From Colius striatus (Eukaryota > Chordata > Aves > Coliiformes > Coliidae): 64,000 bases of DNA. Of the stretch, positions 25,901 through 44,335 are shown piece by piece. How positions within the stretch are numbered: the stretch's first letter is position 1; every line of letters starts with the position of its first letter. Made by a program: the position numbers and the translations under genes. The stretch is taken from NCBI RefSeq assembly GCF_028858725.1, contig NC_084762.1:5217374-5281373 (forward strand), written 5' to 3'. The notes under the pieces are model-generated. The model was not told the origin of the DNA and searched no databases. It was given only the letters and a program-made list of their open reading frames with translations.

Positions 25901-28900
25901 TTCTATACCCTGTTGTCTTTGTAATATGCACAGACAGCACAGTACTTGTGCTCACACTAAAAGCAAACGAGTCTGTCCCAAATTTGGAATTCAGCTCGTA
26001 AATAAAAAGTACTTTCTACACTAAACCAAAACCAATAGTAAAATATGCTGAACACTACAAGTCATTGAACTTTACCAAGTATTCAGCATTGCCATAAATA
26101 TTTAAATAACAAACAAACATCAAGTACCTGTTTTGATGAGCTTTAAATTCACACAGGCATTTTTGAGACTCACAGCTGTAGAACCTTATCATTTCATCAT
26201 CTCCAGCTATTGCAAGGATAGAATCCTTGGAATGAAAAAGAAATGCAAGTGTGAGTAACTTCATGTGTTTCAAACGAGTTCATTTCCCAGCACCTTTCTT
26301 TTTTGTACTTACTGTAATAAATCTAAGTGAAGAAATTCTCTTCTCTGTTGTGATAGTGCCAGTGATTGAAGCTGTGTCAAGTTTGTAGATATCCACTTTA
26401 TTCATTATCACAGTCACATATTTCTCTCCATCAGGGGACCATTTAATTATGTGGGCATCTGTACATGTGGACACATTTGATTATACACATACACAGGTTT
26501 TTTTGCACTCTACATAGAATCATAGAATGGTAGGGGCTGGAAGGGACCTTTAGAGTCCAACCCCCTAAAAGTAAGACTCTTCAGAAGTCGCTGGACACTG
26601 TTTTCTATGTAAACCTGAGAAAAAGCCAGGACCCTCCCCCCCCCCCAAATAACCTAGAATAAACAAGTAAAGTTATTCTCTTTCATTTTCTTCTGATTGT
26701 TGGAAGTGTATCAAGAAAAACAAAATAAATCACATTTATTTAAACGTCCTGACATGAAATTTCAAGGTAAAAAATACCCAACTTTTGTGTCAATATGTTT
26801 TCCTTTTGGTAAATGATTATAACTGATTATTGACATAAGCTTATATATGCTTGCCTGCATGTGTAAAAGAAACATTATGCAAGTTGATTGCAATTAAGTT
26901 GATTAATTCAGTCGACTTCTTTTTACACACACAGAAAACCACCCAAACTATCTAATTCCACTTTTTTAGTGAATTTAGACTGATAACTCACTTTGCTTCA
27001 GGTTTTTGACAAAGGCTGAACGTCCTTCCACAAGATTCCAAGTTCTGAAAGACAGATGGATGTTCATTCTGGTTAAATGCAGCACAGTGAAAGTCAAGCC
27101 CTGTCTGCTGACGTGAGGCATCCCAAGGAAGCTTTTAAGCATCTCTATGCATTTTACTGCATTCTTAATGCCACAGAAAATGATGACTTCATGTACTGCT
27201 TGCACACTGTAAGGCTGAATTAGTGATATTTATTTTATAAACCACCATTTGCCATGTAGAGCCCAAGAGGAGCCCAACACCAATTTGTGTTGTTCAAATA
27301 GCATTTTATCTATTTAAAACACACCTAATGTACAGCAACATGTGTGCACTCCAAGTGAAAAATGACTTCTCTCACATCACACAAAACCTGGCAGCTTTCA
27401 GAAGTTTAAACAACTTGTGTTCAAAACCAGAAATGTTTAAGTTAACATAAAGTGTCAGAGCATGACAAGAGGCCAGGAGCAGCAAGGACTGGTTTTATAA
27501 GACTTTATAACTTCTAGATGCCACTAATATTTTAAAGACAAAACAAGGGGGCTTCAAACCATTTGCTGTCCAAATGTTCTATCACTGTTATGCAACAATC
27601 TTATAACAATCTACTAACAAGTTACTGAATTAGGATTCTCAGCATTCCTGCATCAGTGTCCACTCACCTTAGTGTTTTATCTGTTCCTACTGACAAAGCT
27701 AATTTCCCAGAAGGATGAATAGAAAGAGATGTCACGTGCCCCCTGATGAAACCAAGACAACGTATTAGCCACATATATAATTTATGAGGAAAATAAACAT
27801 GAAAATGTATGTGAATATGCAGATTTAAGAAACTCACTTATGTGCCTTGATGGATTTCAGGCATTCCCACTTCTTTGTGTTCCAGATACAAATGAGTCCG
27901 TCTTCAGCACCACTCAGTAGATGCGCTGTACCATAGAACTCCAAACAGGTTATTGTGCCTAGAAACACAAACCAGAGCTATTAACAGTGTTGTACATAGA
28001 GTTATCACACAGAGAAAGTATGAGTTAACAGGGAAGCTTCTGGCATTGAAACACAGAGTCACAGAATGGTAGGGTTGGAAGGGACTTTTACAGATCATTC
28101 AGTCCAACCCCCCTGCAGAAGCAGGTCCACGTAGATCAGGTCTGCACAGGCTGCTGCCCATAAGCACCAGATTTATCACACGAGTTGAATGCAAGTACCA
28201 TGTTCAGTCTAGCTCCAGTTCCTGGTTAGCAGAAGAAAACAGAAAAAGCAGAACGGAGACACAAATCACTGAGCTGTGTTTATTTGGACAGCCATAAACA
28301 GCTGTACCTCCAGAGGTACATAAAGTGGGAAATGTACCAGGTCAGCTCTTGTGGCAGCAGCAGCAGCCTGCTGTCGCACACAAACTCTCTTTTGTGTGAC
28401 TTGTGACTGTGACAGGACAAGGACATTGGGAAAGATGGTTGCTGGGAGTAGGCATGGTCCAGATAAACTTTCCTGGGAGAGTAAAGATGGCTCACAAGCC
28501 ATATATGTGTCATAATTTCTATAAACTAAAAGTAATTGAAAGAAGCAGCTTTATTTATGGGCCAACACTAACATGATTTGGGTATTTTTATGCTCAAAAG
28601 CTTACCTTGCCTGTACCATCAAACCATCACGGCTGCAACAGCATCTATTAAAGACTTATTAAAGCAAGTTCAATCTCCTTCTAGCAAGGGCAATTTGTTC
28701 AGCTCTAAGTTTCTATCATTAATGTTTTGGGTGTTTTTTTTTTAACCAGGAAAAGCTCCCTTACCATTGTGCTGCAGCAGTGCCCCGTGTTCCACCTTCT
28801 TTTTCATGTCATAGATTTGGATTGTCTCATCTCTGCTCCCAGTGACCACGTATCTGTTATTCACTGCCACCGCCGACAAAGAGGCAGAGTGGGCATGATG

Positions 28901-29684
28901 TGTAAAATCTGGGACAACCGTCCAGGGCTGTAAATGAAAGACAAAATCAACGTGTATTTCTGAAGCTTTCCGTACTGAGCTTCAAGTTCAGCATCCTGCA
29001 GTATAAATGTACACTTATATTAAAGCAAAACCTGAAGACGTGTTTGCATAAACCGCAAAGGAATAATAAGTATAATGGGATTTTACTGAGTTAATGTGCT
29101 GTTAGGAGATTAGTTGCCACGAATTAAACGTGCAAATCGCCTCCTGTAATCGGTGCTGGACTTAGCTGAAGGCCTGTGTGAACAAGTATCTGCACCGAGA
29201 TAAATCTCACGGACAAGGCTGGCAGCTCACTCTCTTTTTACCCCACTGCAGGCTGGGGACACGCCTTCCACCTTCGCACCAGCCCCCCCAGACAACTGTG
29301 GCATCATCCCCTGCGCAGCCGCTTCTTCCCCGCTCGGCGCCGAAAGGCTGAGAGGAAGCTTCCGACGCCACAGAGCCGCAGCCGGCCGCAGCCGTTCCCG
29401 GGCCGCGCACAGGGGTATCCACGAGGCGCTCCCAACGCCCCACACGAGGGGCCGAGCCTGAGCCCGCGGGAGGCTGCTCCGCCCCCGCGCCGCTTTAAAA
29501 GCCCGGCCGGCGGCCAGCCCCGCGGCCGCGGGAGGACGAGGCGGTGAGTAGGCGTGCGGCGGCCCTCGGGGGGAGGTTGGCAGGCGGCCGTTGGGGTGCA
29601 GGTCCCTTCCTGTCCCGTTACCTCGGCGGGCCGCGCGGCGAACCCGAAGAGCACCTGCTCGTAGCAGCCGGCCACCAGCTCCAT
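22937..29684 (-). CDS. PAK1IP1: PAK1-interacting protein 1 (WD40, Mak11-type), complete in 10 exons
   Basis: Minus-strand coding exons: 29684-29622, 28927-28765, 27958-27838, 27742-27668, 27044-26992, 26458-26313, 26225-26128, 25311-25212, 23792-23666 and 23097-22937. They total 1107 bp (368 residues) with consistent phases and GT-AG introns. The product is a WD40 propeller; blade ends include [11 protein letters not shown] (about 61-71), [31 protein letters not shown] and [11 protein letters not shown]. The last exon encodes a Lys-rich tail (KKKKKRN near the C-terminus), as in nucleolar orthologues. Family role: PAK1IP1/Mak11 acts in 60S ribosome assembly in the nucleolus, and the human protein also binds and restrains PAK1. 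The start at [16 protein letters not shown] matches the conserved N-terminus; the in-frame GTG at 29696 was rejected. It is about 24 residues shorter than human by recall, about 11 of these at the exon 1-2 junction. Confidence 0.97.
24640..24990 (-). mobile_element. CR1 LINE, 3' end of an older subfamily
   Basis: Reverse-oriented CR1 in the PAK1IP1 intron between exons 8 and 9. It begins with ATAGAATCATAGAATCAT and runs through the CCTCCCTGGGCAGCCC block to TCTTTTCTCCAGGCTAAACAG, which in sense reads as the familiar CTGTTTAGCCTGGAGAAAAG. It differs from the 3.8/53.7-kb subfamily. Confidence 0.93.
25810..25869. repeat. (TG)n and (CA)n microsatellite pair
   Basis: A run of CA dinucleotides spans 25849-25869, preceded at 25810-25838 by interrupted TG repeats. 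The two arms are complementary and could fold into a hairpin. It lies in the PAK1IP1 intron between exons 7 and 8. Confidence 0.9.
26515..26570 (-). mobile_element. CR1 tail fragment
   Basis: About 55 bp: ATAGAATCATAGAATGG, then GGGGCTGGAAGGGACC and a truncated CCAACCCCCT. It is an extremely 5'-truncated CR1 insertion between PAK1IP1 exons 5 and 6, only about 57 bp from exon 6. Confidence 0.9.
28050..28150 (-). mobile_element. CR1 tail fragment
   Basis: About 100 bp with the CR1 end block (AGAATGGTAGGGTTGGAAGG) and the CCAACCCCCCTGCAGAAGCA segment. It lies between PAK1IP1 exons 2 and 3. Confidence 0.9.
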
Positions 29685-30560
29685 CCGCCCCGCCACGCGC
29701 GCTGCCGGCTCGGGGCCTCGCCGCCCTCGGCCCGGCCCCGGGGCTGCCCGCAGCCGCTCCGCTGCCCGCAGCCGGGCCGGGCCCGCGGCCGGAGGCCGCC
29801 GCGCTTCCTCCGCGGAGAGGCCGCGTCCCCCGCCGGGCAGCGGGGAGCGGCGCGGGGCGGGCGGCGCGGGCGCGGCGGGTCAGGCTTCGCGCGGGGCAGC
29901 CCGGGCGGGGAGGTCCTCGCGGGGCGGAAGCGGCGCTGGCGCTGCCGCTAATGGCGACGCGGAGGATGGGAGACGTTAGTGCTGGGATCGGGGCTGGCGG
30001 GAGGGGCGGCCGCGGCCGGGGCTGCCGCGCGGGAGCCGCTGGCGGGGAGCGGGACGCGAACGCATCCGCTGCGCGGCGGGAGCGGGGACGGCGGCCGCCT
30101 CCCTCCGACCGTCCCTCCCTCGCTTCCTTCCCCCCGGGGCCTCAGAGCCGCCGCCTCACGGGCGCCTGGGCCGCGGGCCTGCGCGTGTTGGGCCGCAGCG
30201 CCCCCGGTAACCGCCCCCCTTCCCCGCGGCAGCACCGCGGCCCTCCTTGTTTTGAACTTCGCCCTGGTTGTGGGTTCGGGTTTTTATTTAGTGCGCTTAT
30301 CGCGTCGCACAGAGCAGGGGAAGCGCGGCCTGGGCGGAGGGCCGGGGCGGGGCGCGGCGCACTGCGCGACGCGATTTTGCCCGGCCACGGGTACTTTATC
30401 GAATGCGTCACAATCCGGTGCGGTCGCGGCCTGGGCGGTTCGGCTCGGGGCTTCGGAGAGTCCCTCGGCCCCTTGGCCCTACCCGGCTCCACGGGTAGGC
30501 GAAATTAAGCGCAGGAAGAGCCGGCCCGCCCTTTCCGCTCGGGTGAGGAGCGTTTGCCCA
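29270..30560. promoter_or_regulatory. CpG island, shared head-to-head promoter of PAK1IP1 and the TRNAU1AP-like gene
   Basis: About 1.3 kb of GC-rich, CpG-dense sequence (many CGCGG, GGGGCGG and CCGCC motifs) covers PAK1IP1 coding exon 1 and the space before the first recognised exon of the plus-strand gene. Human PAK1IP1 and C6orf52 are, by recall, also divergent with very close starts. A plus-strand donor (GAGGCG|GTGAGTA at 29543/29544), with a CTTTAAAAG motif 45-53 bp upstream, could end a first exon of the plus gene inside PAK1IP1 intron 1. Other donors in the island are weaker. The true start sites are undecided. Long ORFs here are GC-driven artefacts. Confidence 0.75.
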
Positions 30561-30787
30561 GGTGATTTTAGTAGCGTCGATCTCCTTTTGACCAGCGCAA
30601 AACCAAAGATACTAAAGGCGTTAAATAAATAGGTTGGTCAAATGCCCGATGGTGAAATTCTGGAGGTTAAAGCTACCCCGTTGCTTACATGCTAAGCCAT
30701 GACTGTAGCTACAGTTAGAAATGTAAAAAATATGGTAATGCATGCTGCTTTAACTGCTTTTTAATGGAGTTTTTCTTTGCTTTCTAG

Positions 30788-30967
30788 TGAGAAGAGAGAA
30801 GCAACACTCAAGATCAGATCTGGGAAGAGTGCAGCACGCAGTTCTGCATCAAGGTCCGTGATAACTGATTGGGAGCGGTTGCATCACTCACCTTCTGAGG
30901 GTGTCTTGCACCAAGCCCTCTTTGCAGCGCGTGCCACCTTCCTCTGCGGCCGCACGAGTAGAGAGCG
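30788..30967 (+). other. Noncoding 5' UTR exon of the TRNAU1AP-like gene
   Basis: A strong acceptor (long T-rich tract, TTTCTAG) precedes 30788 and a consensus donor (GTAAGT) follows 30967, giving a 180-bp exon. It contains no ATG, as expected for a 5' UTR. One frame is open throughout, but joined to the next exon at 32584 it meets TGA at once, so it is not read as coding. Confidence 0.6.
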
Positions 30968-31149
30968 GTAAGTTTAGTTTAATAAAGCCCAACCTGATGG
31001 TATTATGCAGCTGGGAACTCAACAGTGAGTGTTTTGGTGTTTATAGAGCATGGAGGAGTTCCTCTTAGTTAAATTTTTTATTACTAATGATCTTCTTTAA
31101 CAGGAGGAAGTTACTGTTCTCTTTATAAAAGAGCACAGTATGGCTTAGT

Positions 31150-31480
31150 AAGAAAGGGAGGATCTCATTAACACAAATACTTCCAGGGTGGGTGTCAGGA
31201 GGATGGGATGATACTTTTTTCAGTTGTTTCCAGTGACAGGGACTAGAGGTAACAGACATAAGCTGGAACACACCAACACTTAAACACACCAAAAACTTCT
31301 TTACTGTGAAGATGAGGGAGCCCTGGCACAGGCTACCCAAGAAGGGTGTGGAGTCTCCTCTGGAGGTTTCCACGCCTGCCTGGACACATTCTGGTGCCCC
31401 CTGATCCAGGGGAACCTACGTTAGCAGGGAGTTGGGCTGGATGATGTCCCATCCAAGCCCTACCATTCTGTGTGCTTGTA
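31150..31480 (+). mobile_element. CR1 LINE, 3' end
   Basis: Sense-oriented CR1: AGCTGGAACACACC, GAGCCCTGGCACAGGCT, a GTGGAGTCTCCTCTGGAGG block, GTTGGGCTGGATGATG and a CCATTCTGTG-like end. It is in the intron between the two UTR exons of the TRNAU1AP-like gene. Confidence 0.9.
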
Positions 31481-32583
31481 TATGCATATATTTAAGGGCT
31501 TGTTTGTGCTTGGTTATTTTCTTGGCTTCAGAATGGGTATGGAGATGAAGCATGTAGTTATCATGAACAGCATCATGCATGGATGCTTTTAAGGGTATAT
31601 GGCTGTCCTGCATCGCGTTAGCCTAGTCTGTTTTCACAAGCAGTTGCTCTGAGCTGTTCCCCTGTGTGGGCATTGCAAACACTCATTGTATTATGTGGAT
31701 TTGGTAGGCCAGTATGTGAAACATTATGTAAATTCTTATATGGAGATTGGAATTTATAACTTCAGCAATCAAGTATCTGAATAGAAGCAGCAATGCTAGA
31801 TGTAAAAAAACAAATCAACAGTAGTGAATAAACAGCCATGTGTGGAAGTAGTGGCAGAGCATTTTGCAAAAGAAACTGCTTTGTGCACTGTCATACTGGT
31901 TTGACTAGAGAAAAGAGCTTGAAGAGAAGATACCAGAGTCAAAGAGGTTTCCTCTTCAGGAAGGTGTATGCCCAGGTTTAGTAGTAGCAGTAAAAGGTTG
32001 TTTTGCCGTTGTTTGCTCACGGGTAGTAACTGAAAGGTGTCTATGGAAGAGGCAAAAGAGTGAAGACATCCCTTAGAAAAGGTGCAGAGAAAGATTGCAT
32101 TGAAGTGAGCTGTGCTGTAGCACACGGGAAGTACCACTGTTGGTTTTTCAGCTGTGTAATTTGTGGTACAAGTAAATCAACCTTTAATTTGGCTAAAAGA
32201 GTGGAAAAAATGAGTCAGTGTACAAAACATAGTGAAGCCTCTGTCTTTGCTGCCTTGTTTTTAACTATTTTAGAACATGGGTTTGCTGGATTACTGTGTT
32301 AATCTCTGTAGGGATTTCAGAAACAAAGGTAAGGTAAAGATGACCGAAAAACTTTCCTAAATTTCTAGTGCTTTGGACAGTGGGAAGACTTTGTGATCTG
32401 TTACAACTCAAAATGAAGATGATTTCTAACCACAATCCCATTGGCCATGTACCCTTTTTATCCCTGTTTTAGGAGGTCAGAACTTAGAAATGTAAGTTCT
32501 GAATTAATAAGATTAAAAATGTAAGGCTCGATGGCCATGTAATTAATGTCAATGTTATCTTGTTTCTTCCACACATCTTTCAG

Positions 32584-32652
32584 CTGAAGGAGTGGGATAG
32601 ACTGAACCTGTGCAACCATATTCTTCGAGAGAGGCGGAGGACAGTTTGAGAT
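32584..32652 (+). other. 5' UTR part of the start-codon exon
   Basis: The acceptor TCTTTCAG ends at 32583. The 69 nt before the ATG contain no other ATG and end with an in-frame TGA immediately upstream, so the reading frame cannot extend 5'. The start context (GAT ATG G) has G at -3 and G at +4. Confidence 0.75.
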
Positions 32653-39378
<6,726 letters not shown>

Positions 39379-39615
39379 GTGTCTTATATAGCATGACCGT
39401 TATGACCAAGGTGCTAAAATTACATTTCTTCTACATTACTCTAGATCATAAGTTTTAAAGCACAATGATAGGTTGGGGTTTTTTTTGCTATGCTTTTGAC
39501 AGTTTCTGTAATCTTCTTTTTTTTGTTGTTCATCACTCGAAGCATCTTGAAATCATGTAAATATTCTAGAAATGTAAAGAGTTCAATGGGGTCTAAAGAT
39601 AGACTTGCCTGTGTA

Positions 39616-39621
39616 AATAAA
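39616..39621 (+). terminator. Polyadenylation signal of the TRNAU1AP-like gene
   Basis: AATAAA lies 238 bp after the stop codon on the coding strand and is followed within 40 bp by a T/G-containing segment. It is the first canonical hexamer after the stop, giving a 3' UTR of about 260 nt. Confidence 0.7.
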
Positions 39622-39659
39622 ATCTTGTTTCTGCAAACCTGCCAGCAAGGGATTTTACT

Positions 39660-42600
39660 TACAGATGGGAAGCATGTTCTCTTCTGGCTTGTGGAATTTA
39701 GCTGGAGGCAGTAGGGGTATTTCACCTGTCTTTGGTATGGGCATCAGGACACTAGAGAACCAGCTCTTACCCATTTCAAAATTACCTGGGCCATCTTTTT
39801 TACATGCTTGCTTAGGTTATGTGTGTTTAGGAGACACTCCCAGGGTTTACTCTGGAAACTCTTGGGCCTGCTCTTTCTCCTACAGTCTGCTGGTGCTAAC
39901 TGTACTGATGCTGATCTGCTAGCTCAGTTAGAATTGCTTTAGCAGTACACTTTGAAACATACAGAAGGGCAAACTTTCAGCTGCTGTAGCTGTGAACATT
40001 CCAAAGATGAAGGATGAGCCTACTGACAGTTTTGTTCCCGCCCTTCTCATTGTTAGTCTTTTCAACTGACACCTTGCAGCAAAGAAACTGTTATTAAACC
40101 TAAAAATCCTTGGAAGAAAGTTACTTTCTGGTTTAAAGGAGGAGAAATACTCCATTTGGTATGAAGAGAAACCCCATGCTACTAACAACTCTTCAACTAT
40201 GTTGTACCCTAATCCTAAACATTTAAATTCAGGCTGCATGCTCAGGTGTTTGTAGTGATGAGGTCAAAACATTTCAGTAGGGTAACAATTGTCAGTATTC
40301 AAGTCAAAGGAGATCAGAGGAGATAGCAATGAGGAAAGTTGTGCCTGAAGCTAGTGACTCTGACTGGTTTCTTCTAAACTGTTCTCATCTTGAAGGGTAT
40401 GAAGTATTTTCTAGTCATAGGAACTAGCCCTATGTATGCAAAAGTATTTATTATTTCATGGATATAACTAGAAAATGTTAGGCTGGAAACAGAGGAGTTA
40501 TGCTTCCAGGAAAAAAAGGTAGCAGAAATTATCATTAGCTCTTAGGTATGGAAGCTGCTCAAGCTAGTCAAGACACTGGTATTGGTGTGTGTGTTTTGTG
40601 GGCTTTCTAAACCATAACTGCTATGATGGCAGGTCAGAATCCCAGAACTTGAATTATATTAAGTCATGGGAATAAAGTGATGGTCATAATCTGTATGCTG
40701 TTCTTAAATTTAAAACAAATACTGTATTACAGAGTGATGTCTCTCTGCTGGCAGGCCCTTGCTAACTGCTGTCCTGATTCCTCTTGTCTCAGTTCCTATT
40801 CAGCTAGAGATATTTGCAAAGTCCCACCTGTGAAATGCAGGTGCCCTAAAACAGAAGAGGCTGTTGGAGGACTATAAAAGTTCATTCTTCCTGGATTTTG
40901 TTTAGATATTTGTAGAGGTAGGGACAGAGGTGAAAAACCTCATCTAAGCAGGAGGAATAGCATCACAGTTCTAGCTGTTGTTTAGCTAGTTGCAAGGTGG
41001 CTGGGAACTTGGATTTCTTGTCTCTCACGTAAAGTGGAGAGTCTTTGGAGAGCAATAGGAGGGACATTATTGATGGGAAGCAGAGTAAATGAAGCATAGA
41101 GAAGCTGGGTGGGAAAGGGGGTGCTGCTGTGCAGACAGAGAATTGTGGCAGGAGACTGCAGTATGGAGGAAACGCAAGACAGTATTTGCAGGCCCCTTGA
41201 ATGTGGCAGAGAGTGCAAAACCATGCAAGATTTGATGCCACTTCAGTTGCAGCTCCTAGCTGTGGTGCCTGACTAGTTTGTACTGCTAAGCTCATGCTAT
41301 GCAAAGGATTTATTATCCAGCCTGTCACCACGAGCAGCAAGACAGATTCCAGACCTGTGCTGGATTATGTGCCACTTTGAAGTGGCTTGCCTGCCATCAC
41401 CTAATGCTGTACTTAGTTGCAGCAAGTAATTTCTGGGAACCTTTTGTTGTGTTATCAGTTACAAAAGTGATGCTGAGGATGGATGTTGGCTCAGCAGAAA
41501 TACTACTGAGTATCTGTGCTGATTTTTGGCATCTGGGTGAAGTGTGTCATGAGGGGCCCATTTAGTTACATGGTTTGACTTTGACACCGTATCATCACAG
41601 TAGGTAAATCTCAATGACATGGGCTATAGCCACTCCATTGATGCAGACTTGACCTGTTAACAAAAGTCTCTCTGTTCTGCATGGGAGACTGGTTTCAGCC
41701 ACGTGCCTTCTGTTCTGGGCTGTAGAGTGCCTGTAGAGTGAAAGTGCTGCTTGTGTAAAGCTGCAAGAGGTTGTTTGGGCCGTTGGCTCTCTAAACCTGA
41801 GCAATGTTGGGAGTGTATTTTCTTGCAGTCAACATACAAGACAAATGAGGTGAGGAAGGGAGTGAGTCTGTTGGTGGCAGCCCATGTGATACTGTTCTAA
41901 AATAGCTCTCTGACCTCTTATTTATCTCTTGAGCCTTGCTAGCCATTCCTGTGTCTAGTTAGTGCAGACCCAGGCTCAGGGTGGTGTGTGGGGTGCATGC
42001 TCTTTACTCTAAAATCACACCAAATGCAAAGTTTCTTCCCCTATTGGTGTGTTACCCCAGAACCCCAAACACAGGGACTAGTTGGGGGTATTGGAACTGT
42101 TTGAATGCATGGCTGAGGCTTTTCACTCAGTCAACTTAGAGCTGTTGTACATCTGCCTGCCTGCATGAGCATGAGGCAGAGACCTGAAGGCATTGTGCAG
42201 GAACCTGCCAGCAGTTGTGCAAAGACTTGATTGCAGGGGGTGCATTTAAAAACCAAAACGTCTTAGAAGCAACTTTTTCAATGCCATGTTATTTCACTTC
42301 ATCTAACATGGGTTTTTTCTCTGTTTTACCCAGATTAAATGTTTGGCTTTAAGCTTGATGGGGTTGTTTTCCCAAGAATATCTAGTGTTGGGTGTGTTAA
42401 ACTCTTGACTGCAATAGATAGTGCCTTTACTCACAGCTTGCTGAGTACTTCAGGAGGAGTAGTCTGTTTCCTATTGCTTCTCTGACCAAAACAGCTTTAG
42501 TAGGATGCTTTGAGGGGCTACTACTCACTGCAGGCAATGAGCAGGGAGAAAGAAACAGGCCAATAAACTTAAAAGAGTACTTGAAAGGGTACAAAAAGGT

Positions 42601-44080
42601 TAAATGGTACTTAAGTCGTGGTTGTTTCTTTTTGCAGGGATGCTCTTGGACCAACAGCTTCTTTCTAGCGCTACCTCAAAGTAACTCGCAGATATAACTC
42701 ACAGGGAAGATTGATCAAATGGTGGTGATCCCTATCATTCTGCTGGAGAGAGAGATCTATTTGCCTTTTGTTTTCCTTTTAAATAACCTTTTATTTAACT
42801 CGAGCGACTCATGTCAATAGACATCGTTCTGACCACATCCACAAGTATTCCTGAGTCACGAGTGTCATTCAAGGCATGTCGCCGGATGGAAATTGTTCTA
42901 AATAAGTAAAATGGAAGTAAAAGAAGTAAATAAAGCAGCACTTGAATTTACAAGAGCAAACATAGTGTAGCTGCCTTTGACACGTACTCGGAGGAGAAAA
43001 CTTACTTTCACAGGTTTCCTTAATGTGCTTTAGTGTGCATCAGAAAGAGGGAATCTTGTTTGAAATGTGGCCAGCGAGGGATTTCAGTCAGTTCACCACA
43101 CAGGTACCGTTTTGGAACTCAACATTACTGCTGACAAAGGTCTGTTCCCAAAGGGCAGTTTGTATTCCTGTGTGAAGCTTGCTCTCCAGGTAACTGAAAT
43201 ACCCCGTGATACCCTTCCTGAGTTGGAATTTAGCATGACAGTTGTTTCCAGGACAAAGAGAGTTACAAATCCTTGCAAAAATACTACTTTTTGTTATATT
43301 TCGATGTTGTATTACTCTTTTAGTAACACAGCAGCAGTTCACAGGAGGTGTTTCTCGCAGGTGACTTCTAAACCCCTGTGTTCCACATCCCAGAAGGGAT
43401 TCTCCCTCACCGCAAATCCCCCCACTGCACTCCAAATGGTGTTCACGGCGGGAGGGTAGGAAAGGAAGACTGTGGGGCTCTGAAGGTGTAGGTCAGGAGG
43501 AGAAATAGGGAATGTGAATCTACTCTGCTGGGATTTTTGGGAACAGCTGATTTAACTACAAAAGCAGGACTAAGAGGTTGAAGAAAAATGAGTCACGTGG
43601 AGCTGGAAAGATAGTTACTGCTAGTTCACATGTCTTTGGCCCTTCAGAATTACCTGTACTGCTGTGAGTTCCTCCCCTAAAACCTCCTGAGTTTAAGATG
43701 CTCCTTCAGTGCTCTAACAAAGGCTTTTCTTTTTGGTGGAAGGAGCACACACTACATTACAGCTCTTTCACTCTCAAATATCCACACCTCAGTCAGTTTT
43801 TAGGCTGAACATTTTTATTTGCATAGGAAGTTAGTTGGGATTTTTCTGCTCTGCTCCAGCATTCCCAAGGCAGATACAAAGCTCTAAATAAGCAACAGAT
43901 TTTTCTCTACTTTTCATAGAATAAAAAATCCCCAAAGACATTTTAAACCTTTATGTTGGTATTAGAAATACACTTTTCTTTGTTTTGAGGAAGAAAAAGC
44001 TGCATTGCCACTTTTATTCTCACTTGCTTCTCAGCAGGAGCTTGGGGCATCACTTTTTTCTGTTATATCCTATGGCAGGA
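39660..44080. other. Intergenic interval between the TRNAU1AP-like gene and NUP153
   Basis: About 4.4 kb without a supported gene. ORFs such as 43067-43459 (plus) and 40963-41340 (minus) have no family resemblance or splice context. Plus-strand AATAAA motifs near 42.94 kb have no gene attached. If gene order was rearranged between C6orf52 and NUP153, the junction lies in this interval. Confidence 0.45.
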
Positions 44081-44335
44081 CAAGGGGTAGTGAAAGAAGC
44101 TGGAACAAAAAAAGTTCTATTTAAAGATAAGGAAAAACTGTTTCAGTGTGAGGTGAGGCAGCCCTGGCACAGGCTGCCCAGGGAGGGTGTGGAGGCTCCT
44201 TCCTTGGCGGTCTGCAAGACCCGCCTGGACCCGTTCCTGTGTGACCTGATGTAGGTGGCCCTGCCTTAGCAGGGGGGTTGGACTGGATGATCTCTAAAGG
44301 TCTCCCACCCGCCCCGTTCTGTGATTCCACGGTCA
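44080..44335 (+). mobile_element. CR1 LINE, 3' end
   Basis: Sense-oriented CR1: AGCTGGAACAAAAAAAGTTC, GCAGCCCTGGCACAGGCTGC, GTGTGACCTGATGTAGGTGG, GGACTGGATGATCTCTAAAG and a CGTTCTGTGATTCC end. Its end abuts the start of the NUP153 CpG island. Confidence 0.93.

Noticed and set aside
29694-29696. GTG as an earlier PAK1IP1 start
   Set aside because: The ATG at 29684 begins the conserved MELVAGC N-terminus; a non-ATG extension of four residues has no support.
29544-30632. Long plus- and minus-strand ORFs in the PAK1IP1 CpG island (up to 305 codons)
   Set aside because: Same composition effect; Gly/Arg/Pro-rich with no family resemblance, overlapping PAK1IP1 exon 1 or its promoter.
43067-43459. 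130-codon ORF before NUP153
   Set aside because: No recognisable domain, ordinary intergenic composition, and an overlapping ORF on the opposite strand of similar length.
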